Assembly: GCA_003176075.1 (NCBI GenBank)
Contig: PSRN01000014.1
Span: forward strand, 1-15,050
Source of the DNA: Bdellovibrio sp.
GTDB lineage: Bacteria > Bdellovibrionota > Bdellovibrionia > Bdellovibrionales > Bdellovibrionaceae
Reading direction: 5' to 3'
Length of the DNA: 15,050 nucleotides
Shown here: one piece after another, positions 7,334 to 14,395 of the stretch
How the letters are laid out: the number at the start of each line of letters is the position of its first letter
Numbering within the stretch: the stretch's first letter is position 1
Translations under genes and position numbers: made by a program
Notes under the pieces: model-generated
What the model saw: the letters and a program-made list of their open reading frames with translations, nothing else
Told to the model about the DNA's origin: nothing
Database searches by the model: none

Positions 7334-7366
7334 CGGGAATCAGTGAGCGCGAAAACCCACGGAGTT

Positions 7367-8179
7367 TTATTGAGGGGTTTTTTCCTCCCGCCGTACCGAA
7401 AGAGCGGGTTCTGTCCTGTCAAATTGGAATCCCAGAGGGTTCCCCGAGCAGCGGGTTGCAAAAATCAAATCACAAATGCCGTCGGCCAGGAACTCCTTCA
7501 TTGTATAGCGGACTTTCATGAACCTCACCCGATCGAAGTATTCAGCTAAACTGGTTGGGGTCTCTTGAATCCGCAAGGGGATCCGACCGCCCTGGGACTC
7601 GGCAATCTTCCGGATGAATTCAAAGGCCTCCTTTTGGCTGACGGCTCTAAAAACAAAGGGGCTTCCGGATTCGAGGTATTGATCTGGAGTATCTGTTGAG
7701 TTCAACTCCTCACTCACCTTGAGTTCTAAAGTTTCTGGAGGAGCTGGATTCGCCGGGGAACTGGACGCGATAACGATTCTTCTCTTCACCTTGGCCCCTT
7801 TGCAAGCTTCCATGGCCGGGTCGGTGAAAGGCAGAAGTTTTGATTCGGACAACATGCCTGTCGCCCTCTCAAAGTAAACAGTGCGAGTTGCTGAAGCCAT
7901 TTCTAGAACCATTTTCTGGCCTCCTTTGGAATCGCAAAGGCTCGTCAGATCTCCAAGGGCAACCGTCGAAACGACTCCCGCTTTCTTTTTCACCGCCACG
8001 ACTTGATAGGGTACAGCTGGTTCGCCCGCCTTATAGTAATGAATTTCCGGCCAATCGGGAATGCCATCGGCGGTGTCGGCGGCCTCGGTGAGGCCCTCAG
8101 CAAGGGCCGATGCCGATACCGCTGCCGCTGCGAGGAAAAAACAAAGCCCAATGGTCAGGCCGTGGTTGATTCGCTTCAT
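7367..8179 (-). CDS. Secreted protein of unknown function (270 aa)
   Basis: The start ATG has GGAG five bases upstream and opens a clear Sec signal peptide: MKRINHGLTIGLCFFLAAAA, then VSASALA, with cleavage before EGLTEAAD. The frame remains open upstream but the extension has no such signals. The mature part of about 243 residues has four cysteines (SLCDSKG, EACKGAK, and GICDLIFATRC near the end), which fits two disulfides in the periplasm. A Pro/Ala/Ser segment (SSSPANPAPPET) seems to link an N-terminal beta-like part to a C-terminal part with FEFIRKIAESQGG. No motif or family is recognised. It is convergent with the ATPase gene (33-base gap), and over 300 bases separate it from the next gene upstream, so it is probably transcribed alone. 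Confidence 0.8.
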   Translation of the reverse strand: MKRINHGLTIGLCFFLAAAAVSASALAEGLTEAADTADGIPDWPEIHYYKAGEPAVPYQVVAVKKKAGVVSTVALGDLTSLCDSKGGQKMVLEMASATRTVYFERATGMLSESKLLPFTDPAMEACKGAKVKRRIVIASSSPANPAPPETLELKVSEELNSTDTPDQYLESGSPFVFRAVSQKEAFEFIRKIAESQGGRIPLRIQETPTSLAEYFDRVRFMKVRYTMKEFLADGICDLIFATRCSGNPLGFQFDRTEPALSVRREEKTPQ

Positions 8180-8488
8180 AGGATCTCCAAGCCAACTTCC
8201 TTTTGAAACTGCCTCTAAGATATTTCGTCCGCGCGCCTGCGGAGTTCGTGGGTACAAGGAGTGTCGGAGCAATTAATGGACCAAGAATTCGGCGGTGTTT
8301 AACCTCCTTTCTCGACCCTTCTTGCTGGCATTTCGACTTTTTGGGTTGATGGAACCAACTTTGCTTACATAATACAAAGAGTTCGACAGGGAATAGAAAG
8401 ATCCCAGGGAAATCGCTCAAGAAATCAACGGCGGATATGATGTCTAAATTTTGTCTATACTTTGTCTATAACGCTAAAGGAGCCAGCT
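8180..8488. other. Gene-free stretch upstream of the secreted-protein gene
   Basis: I see no gene in these 309 bases. They lie between the start of the minus-strand secreted-protein gene and the end of the minus-strand amidohydrolase gene, so they should contain a terminator for the latter and a promoter for the former, but neither is clear. On the minus strand TTGTATTATG (around 8364-8373) contains a -10-like TATTAT without a convincing -35. The distal end carries the 11-bp-spaced TGTCTA repeat. Confidence 0.5.
8441..8470. repeat. Three TGTCTA motifs at exact 11-bp spacing
   Basis: TGTCTA starts at 8441, 8452 and 8463. The last two units are longer matches (TTTGTCTATA twice); the first is degenerate (ATGTCTAAAT). 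The spacing of one helical turn would put all three sites on one face of DNA. This suggests a binding site for a regulator bound as adjacent monomers, but no partner is known. Confidence 0.6.
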
Positions 8489-9286
8489 CTATTCACAATC
8501 CCTCAGCCCTTGCCGAATCAGCTGAAGAGCGCGACCCAGTTTCTGGCTGGTCTTGGCGCTCTTGTCAGGGAGAAGAGTTTTTTGAACCTCATCCATATAA
8601 AGCGCGCGGTTGAGTTCGACCTGAACGCAGTGTTGGCCTTGGTTCGGTCGACCATACTGTTCTGAAACCCTGCCGCCAAAATAAGGCCAATTGCAACCCA
8701 CCTTGAAGCCGGCGCGAACATAGCTGGTGATGACCAGGTCCACAAATTCAGGCTTCGCGCTTTTCCCCTGGCAATCGCTGACCACGACGTCAGCGCGCCC
8801 CTCCCCCGGATCGCGATGTTGGCGCGTCCCCTGGCTCGGCATGCTGTGCAAATCCAAGTGGTAAACTTCATGTTCGCCATGTTCCCTAAAGGATTCGTAC
8901 CGACCCTGAATGGCGGCGTGAAAAGGCTCGTAAATGAGCTGCGTGAGTTCCTGGTGCTGCAAATGTGACATCGGCCGCGGCATCAGTAAGATTTCAGTGG
9001 TGGTGAGCACCCAGTGATAGCCGCGCGGATGAGATCCCGCCCGGTTGTGACTTCCTTCGACGCTTTGCTCGTCAATATCGGTCGGAACTCGATTGAGATC
9101 AACGGCGTAGCGGTGCCACTCGGTTTTGACCAGCGGAACCCCTTGCAGATGGGGTTCATAGAGGCGGTCCACGAAGCGATCGACGTCGCACATCAAGATC
9201 TTCTCTTCCAGGCCGCGCAGCCAAGTGCAAGTGGCGGGGACCTTTTCCCCGGAATGTGGAATTGAAACAAAAAAGGCCATTGTCAT
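8489..9286 (-). CDS. N-formylglutamate amidohydrolase family protein
   Basis: A 265-aa protein of the N-formylglutamate amidohydrolase (HutG/FGase) family, metal-dependent enzymes that release formate and glutamate from N-formylglutamate, the last step of one histidine degradation route. Family features seen in order: SIPHSG (residues 8-13), CDVDRFVD (33-40), AVDLNR (61-66), HLDLHSM (143-149), GCNWPYFGG (197-205) and QVELNRALYMDE (222-233). The His/Asp/Glu residues in these blocks are the expected metal ligands. Length is normal for the family. No hut gene is nearby, so the substrate could be another N-formyl or N-acyl amino acid. The first ATG is used; the ATG two codons later is better spaced (8 bases) from AGGA. 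The gene is divergent from the adenosyltransferase gene across 30 bases. Confidence 0.9.
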   Translation of the reverse strand: MTMAFFVSIPHSGEKVPATCTWLRGLEEKILMCDVDRFVDRLYEPHLQGVPLVKTEWHRYAVDLNRVPTDIDEQSVEGSHNRAGSHPRGYHWVLTTTEILLMPRPMSHLQHQELTQLIYEPFHAAIQGRYESFREHGEHEVYHLDLHSMPSQGTRQHRDPGEGRADVVVSDCQGKSAKPEFVDLVITSYVRAGFKVGCNWPYFGGRVSEQYGRPNQGQHCVQVELNRALYMDEVQKTLLPDKSAKTSQKLGRALQLIRQGLRDCE

Positions 9287-9316
9287 TTTCCTTTCTATCG
9301 TGCGAACCTAGATTTT

Positions 9317-9901
9317 ATGAAAATCTACACTGGCGTCGGTGACGCGGGAACGACTCAACTTGCCGGCGGTACGACGGTCTCAAAGGCCCACCTGCGCGTG
9401 CAAGCCTATGGTTCGCTGGACGAGTTGAACTCTCTCATAGGTCTGGCTGCACGGGAAGCTCAGAATCATCCATTGCGACGGGCCGAGCTGGAGATCCTCA
9501 CCGAATCTTTGCTCCGCCTTCAGCACCAGCTGTTCAACGCCGGTGCGACCATCGCCTGTGACAAACCCGAAGTGCGCGCGCGCCTACCACAGCTCAAACC
9601 CGCTGCCGCCCACCGTTTGGAAACAGCCATCGATCAAATGACGGAAAAATTACCTCTGCTTACGGAATTCGTTCTGCCCGGGGGTCATCCGCTGGCCTGT
9701 CACCTCCATGTGGCCCGCAGCGTGTGCCGCCGGGCCGAGAGGGACTATGTGAATTTCCTCAATGAAAGCGGGGAAAGCGACGAATCCTATCACCTCCTCG
9801 TTTTTTTAAACCGCCTGAGTGATTATTTTTTCACGGCGGCCCGCTATGCGAATTTTGTATTCGGTGTGAACGACCAAGCCTGGAGGAAAGACCTCGCGTG
9901 A
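9317..9901 (+). CDS. PduO-type cob(I)alamin (corrinoid) adenosyltransferase
   Basis: A 194-aa protein of the PduO/MMAB family, cytoplasmic enzymes that transfer the adenosyl group of ATP to cob(I)alamin or cobinamide to make the adenosyl cofactor. The signature blocks are present: YTGVGDAGTT (4-13), the N-terminal ATP-binding loop, with Gly-Val where many members have Arg/Lys-Thr; VSKAHLRVQAYGSLDELNS (21-39); FVLPGG (118-123); HVARSVCRRAERD (131-143), with the conserved Arg pair; and LNRLSDYFFTAARY (164-177). The length is typical of single-domain members. The stop overlaps the GTG start of the next gene, so the two are probably co-transcribed. No other B12 biosynthesis or B12-dependent gene is in the window. 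The ribosome binding site is weak. Confidence 0.95.
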   Translation: MKIYTGVGDAGTTQLAGGTTVSKAHLRVQAYGSLDELNSLIGLAAREAQNHPLRRAELEILTESLLRLQHQLFNAGATIACDKPEVRARLPQLKPAAAHRLETAIDQMTEKLPLLTEFVLPGGHPLACHLHVARSVCRRAERDYVNFLNESGESDESYHLLVFLNRLSDYFFTAARYANFVFGVNDQAWRKDLA

Positions 9902-11034
9902 CCGCCCCTCTTGTTGAGCGCGCCCAGCATTCTGACTCCATTGAACTTCGACAATTTTTTGAACAGTTCACGATCAAAGGACTTGTTGAACTCCGGCAAA
10001 CCAGGCCCCTTGATTTCTTTTCACCTTACCGGATCGCTTCCGACGAGTTTGAAACTTTTGTTTTGCGGGGAAAAAACCGCGAAGTGCAAGGGCTGGTCAG
10101 TTTCGTTTATCGCGAAGTCTTCCTGGACGGAAAAATCGAAAAACTGGCGTTGGCCACGGATCTGCGGATTCTCGGGCAACGCGGTCCCCTCTTAAGCTGG
10201 AGTCAAAATTTTTTGCCAGTGATCCGGGATATTTATGAACGTAAGAAAGTGTTGGCCGTTTTTTCGACCGTCAACCGCGGCGATCCCACCGTCAGCAGCG
10301 TGTTCTTGCGCCCTCGATCACCGCGCCGGGCCTGGCCCCGCTACCATCTTTATCGCCGCTATGATCTGGTGACTCTCCATGGCCGCTTTCCCTGGCATCG
10401 CAAATCCCTCTCTTCGTTACGGCTGGTCCGCGCTCACACCGGATTAAAGGATCTCTTGATTCAATTTCTGGTCGACCGGTCACAATATTATCCCATGGCG
10501 AGCGCCTGGGACGCGACGAGTTTCGAACGGCGCCTTGCACGGATGCCGGGTCTTCTGGTGGAGAATTTCTGGATGGCTTTAGATCACAAAGGAAAGGTCG
10601 TGGGATGCATGGGGAGCTGGTCGCCGGGTTCCCTGCAGGAATTTCGACCGCTGTCCTACAGCCTGGTCGCTCATAATTTTCGCCAATTCCTCAAGTTTGG
10701 GCGCCTGTTGGGATGGACCAGGCCTCTCACCAAACCGGTCCGCTCAACCGGCGTCGAGGCTCCCCTCCATTTTCGTTACCTGGTGTACCCCTACGCCGCC
10801 AACGAAGATGTTTTTGAAAGTCTCTTAAATCAAGTCTATGAGCATTCCGCGCCCAACGAATTTTTGGTATATTCCCATGCCGAGCAAGGCTTCCGGCGAC
10901 GCCCGCCGCGGTGCTGGGTTTCATCGCGACAGCCTTACTCACTTTACGCTCTCATACCGCCCGAGCGGCCAGTGCCGCAATTTCTCGACCCCAGTGAGAT
11001 CCTCAACCCAGAGCTTGAGGCGTATTTGTTTTGA
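9898..11034 (+). CDS. GNAT-like acetyltransferase-fold protein, function unknown (378 aa)
   Basis: The GTG start overlaps the adenosyltransferase stop by 4 bases (GTGA), with GGAGG 11 bases upstream. Residues about 10-150 look like a GNAT N-acyltransferase fold: beta-strand GLVSFVYREVF, then KLALATDLRILGQRGPLLSW, which resembles the acetyl-CoA pyrophosphate-binding region (motif A, Q/RxxGxG/A), and a helix (FLPVIRDIYERK). The second half has GNAT-like strand and helix patterns too (FWMALDHKGKVVGCMGSW; residues 330-355 with NEFLVYSHAEQ), so a tandem double-GNAT layout is likely. The substrate is not predictable. Coupling to the B12 enzyme suggests co-expression, not necessarily shared function. 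It ends 38 bases from the convergent large secreted-protein gene. Confidence 0.75.
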   Translation: MTAPLVERAQHSDSIELRQFFEQFTIKGLVELRQTRPLDFFSPYRIASDEFETFVLRGKNREVQGLVSFVYREVFLDGKIEKLALATDLRILGQRGPLLSWSQNFLPVIRDIYERKKVLAVFSTVNRGDPTVSSVFLRPRSPRRAWPRYHLYRRYDLVTLHGRFPWHRKSLSSLRLVRAHTGLKDLLIQFLVDRSQYYPMASAWDATSFERRLARMPGLLVENFWMALDHKGKVVGCMGSWSPGSLQEFRPLSYSLVAHNFRQFLKFGRLLGWTRPLTKPVRSTGVEAPLHFRYLVYPYAANEDVFESLLNQVYEHSAPNEFLVYSHAEQGFRRRPPRCWVSSRQPYSLYALIPPERPVPQFLDPSEILNPELEAYLF

Positions 11035-11072
11035 CTGACCTTAACCAGTTGGCGTTGCATCTATAGGGATAA

Positions 11073-13901
11073 CTAACCCCGTCCCCCGCCAAATATAGTC
11101 GATAGGAAATCAGGATCAGACCTTCTTCCGCGCGACGCCGGAAAACTTGCCGGCTGAGAAATCGTCTGCTGTTCCAGCGCCTCAAGCACTAGATCCTTCA
11201 AACGTTCTTCCCTTTTTTCCATTTCACCCTTGGAAATCTTTCCGCCCTGGATTCCGGCGACCATCGGTCCGAGAATCAGTTTTTCCTCGAACTCCCTGAT
11301 CGCTTTCTGACCCGCGGCTGTATTGCGAACACGATTAAAATTAAGATCAGGAACCTTGAAACTGGCGAGCGCGCGCATAAAGGGATCCAAGCTCCGCAAA
11401 CTCTTATTGATCAGGTCAACGGCGATCTTTTCGCCAAACGCGGGGGATCGCGCGAGCGCCTCGGAGACCTTGATTTTTACCTGCAACTCGGCGTCTAGCT
11501 CTTTGCCATTTTTTCCTTTTCCCTTGGGACTGCCGAGAAGATTTTCGCCAATCGCACGAGCGCCCAAGGGGCGAAGTTCGCGCATGACATCTTCATTAAA
11601 AACCTTATTGTAAGTTGAGCGATCCAAAAGTTCCCGCAAGACACCGTCAGTGACCCGCTCCCTGCCGGATTTGGAGGTCAACTCCTTGGATGCGGTCAAC
11701 TGAGCCTGTGATTTTATAAATTGGTCGACCAATTTAGAACTGGACATGGTCCGCTCCGCCACCTCGGCCTTTTTCTTCAGATCGCTCTCGACTTTCACCG
11801 CATCAGCGACGCTGTTAAACTGCTCCGCCGCCGCTTGCGGGTTCCAAGCCACATAGCTTCGTAACCCGTCCGCGTTTTTCGCCAAAACGCCCTTATCAGG
11901 GAGATTTTCGAGATCCTTCAGATCCATCTTGGACTTGGCCACGTCCTGACCCATATCGGGCAAGCGTGACGCAATCAAGGCCCCGGCGTCCCTCATCGTT
12001 TCCGAGTCTCCACGCCGGGAGAAAACTTCGCGGACGGCGTTCTGCGCGACCTGAACGCCACGCTGGGTGAGATCCCGGGTGCAGTTCTGCAGGTCTTCGG
12101 TCATCTTGAAATCGGGCTTCACTTTTTCCCGCAAACATCTTTCAAATTGATTTTTGGCGTCGACCGTGTCATTCCTGCCCAGGCCTGGTTGCCCCAAAAG
12201 TTTTTTGATGGCGTAGTCCAGTTTTCGATTGCCAATGAAACGCGCGAGACGGACAGCATGGTCCCTGGCACAGAGTTTAGCGTCCTTGTCGCGATCTTGC
12301 AGACAGCGATCCAATTCTTTTTCTGAATCGGTCACTTCTTTCGCACGGTCAATATTGAGTTGGTCACGGAGGGTCTGCCGGCCGACGTAGTCCCCGATCT
12401 CCTTCACCGTTTTACGCGCAAACCCCAACTTTCCGCCCGGGGTTCCGGTGAGGCATTCGCGGGTCGATTGTTCATCGGCCGCCCTCATCAAACAGACCTT
12501 CATCTCTTGTTTATATTTTTCGATATTATCCCGGACTTGCTGGGCCTCGGCGGCGTCACCAGTGACCGCCTTGGCGACCTGGTCATCGGCCGACATCGTT
12601 CCGACCTTTTCACCAATGGCCTTGGCAACGGGAGTCCGGCACGAGTCCACATCGGGTTTGCGAGTTCCCGACGCCATCAAGGTTTTCGCACACAACGCGA
12701 AGCTGGATTCCGCGGTTTCAACCGCCGCCCTTTTTATAGTTTCATTGGTGTCCAAAACCTCGCGAAGCTCAGGGTCGTTGAGGACAGAGGCCTTGGCCAC
12801 GTCCTTACCGGCCATCAGGATCGTATCATTGCCGCAAGTTCGAAAGCGGCCGCGCAAATCAAAGCGCTCATCGTGCGCGGCCTTCGCTTTTTCTTTGTCT
12901 GCAATGGCGTTATCCAAACAACTCTGCAAGTACCCCGTGGCGATTTGATCAGCCATTTCCGGGGTCGAACCGCGGGTATTGGCAATGCGCTCCCGGCCAT
13001 AGGCAATGCTTCCATTGCGCATGACTAAAACCGCGCAATCTTCCGGTTTAAAAGTGGGCTGTTGTTGCAAACACACCTGATAGGAATTGAAGGTGCGAGA
13101 CGCCAGGCCGGGATTGAGCTCTTCGCGCGCTGATTCATAAACAATGGCGCCTGCCGTGTTCTTGACGATGCCGTCAAGAGATCGATCCTGGCAGTCGATG
13201 GCTTTGGCCAGATTCTTGACTCCTGAAATACACCGGTTGAATCCCGACAATATGGGATCAATCCAAAGCTTTTCGCGGTTTTTGCTTTCAATATGCTCGC
13301 CGGCAAAAACGACCGGAAGAAGATGGTCCATCGTGCTCTTTTCAACCCGCGCCACCAGGGCCACCATCCCCGCCGGACCAAAGCCTTTTTCGCCCAAGGT
13401 TTTGCGCGCGTCAGCCTCAACTTTACCGATGACCTCGTTCTGCTTTTCGGGGTGACCGCGGAAATATTTGGCGAAATCGGGATTGCTGAGCTCTTTATTC
13501 AGCTCGCCGCGGATATAATACATGGCCAGGTCGATGCACTTCTCCGACAGCACATGATTACAAATTTTGGAAACTTGGTCTGCCAACCCGAAGCGGGAAC
13601 CCTCCATATTGCGCCAAATGCGTCCTGACCGATCCAAAACGGGTTTGTCGGCCACCAGCTCCGGCATTTGCAGTTCCGGTGACAGAGGTCCGCCTTCAAT
13701 GGCGTTGGCGTTGGAACTGGCATTGGAACTGGCAACCAATTCGGCCGGCGACGAAGAGGCAGGAAGCATCAGCGAACACGCGATCAGCGCGCTCGCCCCC
13801 AGTCCCCCCATGGTTCTGAAAAAATCTATGCGGAGGTGCCAACGGAGCCGCCTCGGGCGGCGAAGCTCGTGAAGGCACCGACTTGGGGATTCTTTGCCCA
13901 T
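11073..13901 (-). CDS. Large exported helical protein with eight cysteine-pair modules, family unknown (942 aa)
   Basis: The start used is the ATG at 13901, giving an Arg-rich n-region and the hydrophobic core MGGLGASALIACSLML with cleavage near SSSPA (residue 53). The ATG at 13811 would begin directly at that core; AGGAG sits too close to 13901 to decide. The mature protein is mostly charged and helix-like. Sixteen cysteines fall in eight successive pairs at residues 114/122, 224/237, 277/289, 328/356, 404/421, 470/483, 533/544 and 589/607. Many pairs begin with an aromatic or Leu residue three before the first Cys and Leu or Ile after it (FNRCIS, YQVCLQ, LQSCLD, LDRCLQ, FERCLR). No Cys follows residue 607. 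The C-terminal part is Lys/Glu-rich and ends in a Gly/Arg tail. No family is recognised; the pattern suggests disulfide-pinned helical hairpin repeats in the periplasm or on the surface. Confidence 0.82.
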   Translation of the reverse strand: MGKESPSRCLHELRRPRRLRWHLRIDFFRTMGGLGASALIACSLMLPASSSPAELVASSNASSNANAIEGGPLSPELQMPELVADKPVLDRSGRIWRNMEGSRFGLADQVSKICNHVLSEKCIDLAMYYIRGELNKELSNPDFAKYFRGHPEKQNEVIGKVEADARKTLGEKGFGPAGMVALVARVEKSTMDHLLPVVFAGEHIESKNREKLWIDPILSGFNRCISGVKNLAKAIDCQDRSLDGIVKNTAGAIVYESAREELNPGLASRTFNSYQVCLQQQPTFKPEDCAVLVMRNGSIAYGRERIANTRGSTPEMADQIATGYLQSCLDNAIADKEKAKAAHDERFDLRGRFRTCGNDTILMAGKDVAKASVLNDPELREVLDTNETIKRAAVETAESSFALCAKTLMASGTRKPDVDSCRTPVAKAIGEKVGTMSADDQVAKAVTGDAAEAQQVRDNIEKYKQEMKVCLMRAADEQSTRECLTGTPGGKLGFARKTVKEIGDYVGRQTLRDQLNIDRAKEVTDSEKELDRCLQDRDKDAKLCARDHAVRLARFIGNRKLDYAIKKLLGQPGLGRNDTVDAKNQFERCLREKVKPDFKMTEDLQNCTRDLTQRGVQVAQNAVREVFSRRGDSETMRDAGALIASRLPDMGQDVAKSKMDLKDLENLPDKGVLAKNADGLRSYVAWNPQAAAEQFNSVADAVKVESDLKKKAEVAERTMSSSKLVDQFIKSQAQLTASKELTSKSGRERVTDGVLRELLDRSTYNKVFNEDVMRELRPLGARAIGENLLGSPKGKGKNGKELDAELQVKIKVSEALARSPAFGEKIAVDLINKSLRSLDPFMRALASFKVPDLNFNRVRNTAAGQKAIREFEEKLILGPMVAGIQGGKISKGEMEKREERLKDLVLEALEQQTISQPASFPASRGRRSDPDFLSTIFGGGRG
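13701..13730 (-). repeat. In-frame 12-base tandem repeat near the mature N-terminus of the large secreted protein
   Basis: On the plus strand GGCGTTGGAACT is followed by GGCATTGGAACT and preceded by a half unit GGCGTT. The minus-strand reading encodes the alternating Ser-Ser-Asn-Ala stretch just after the signal peptide. Copy-number change would stay in frame. Confidence 0.6.
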
Positions 13902-14126
13902 GCTCCTGCGAACTGCAAGCCAAGGACCTGGTCCCAAGCCACTGGAATTGATCTTAAATCAACGCAGACCCCCCTAAACCAATGTCATTTTTCAACAATG
14001 GCCTAAGAGTGAATCCAATGTGATGGAAGTACAGGGAGTTAGCACTGTCACTTCTTCGACATATGAATACGCGCAAGTTTGTCGCTGGAGTGCTTCAGTC
14101 AGCAGTTGAATAGCCCACAAGTTCAC

Positions 14127-14152
14127 AGCGTGGGCGGCGGAGCCGCCACGGG
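14127..14152 (+). repeat. REP-like GC palindrome, copy of the one at 1436-1461
   Basis: The core is GGCGGC-GGA-GCCGCC with flanks AGCGT and ACGGG. It matches the reverse complement of 1436-1461 with one mismatch in the loop, including the non-palindromic flanks. Similarity stops at both ends, which marks the repeat boundary. Confidence 0.72.
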
Positions 14153-14154
14153 AA

Positions 14155-14218
14155 TGTCTCAACCTGACCCATTTTGGTTACGCAGTTGTGAAGATTGTGA
14201 ACATCCCGTTTTGAGACA
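14155..14218. repeat. 8-bp inverted repeat TGTCTCAA / TTGAGACA bounding 64 bases
   Basis: The perfect arms lie at 14155-14162 and 14211-14218, separated by 48 bases, directly next to the REP-like palindrome. The stretch has no coding sense. It could be a small mobile-element remnant or a weak structured element; no target-site duplication is obvious. Confidence 0.45.
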
Positions 14219-14395
14219 ACCCCCGCCCGATGAGCGGCTTTTTGCGCTTGAGCGGAAGGTTAACCTCACAATTCACGCATGAAAACAAGTAGCCATCGGC
14301 CAAACGAATAATAACAACCGCGGGAACGCTTTTATAAGCCGCTTGCCTGCCTGAGCACGTTCCTTGCTCAACCGAAAATCAGAGGAGTGTGCTTT

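Larger units (their letters stand above)
13902..14395. other. Gene-free stretch between divergent surface-protein genes
   Basis: I see no convincing gene in these 494 bases. They should carry promoters for the large minus-strand protein and the plus-strand lipoprotein, but no strong -35/-10 pair is visible. A TATAAG at 14333-14338 could be the lipoprotein -10. A small hairpin (TGAGCA 14352-14357, loop of 7, TGCTCA 14365-14370) lies in the presumed leader just before the ribosome binding site. The stretch also holds a REP-like palindrome (14127-14152) and an 8-bp inverted repeat (14155-14218). Confidence 0.5.

Noticed and set aside
7334..7366. Possible bidirectional terminator between convergent genes (AAAAC-CCACGGA-GTTTT)
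   Set aside because: The stem is only 5 bp and AT-rich, so it is too weak to call.
12360..13028. Plus-strand open frame (222 codons) opposite the large secreted protein
   Set aside because: No start signal or motif, and the composition is typical of a GC-driven shadow; the minus-strand frame has regular Cys pairs and a signal peptide.
14223..14243. Hairpin CCGC-loop-GCGG followed by CTTTTT
   Set aside because: A 4-bp stem with no plus-strand gene ending upstream; I could not support a terminator call.
14079..14282. Small plus-strand open frame (67 codons) in the gene-free stretch
   Set aside because: It crosses the REP-like palindrome and the inverted repeat, has no ribosome binding site and no protein-like features.
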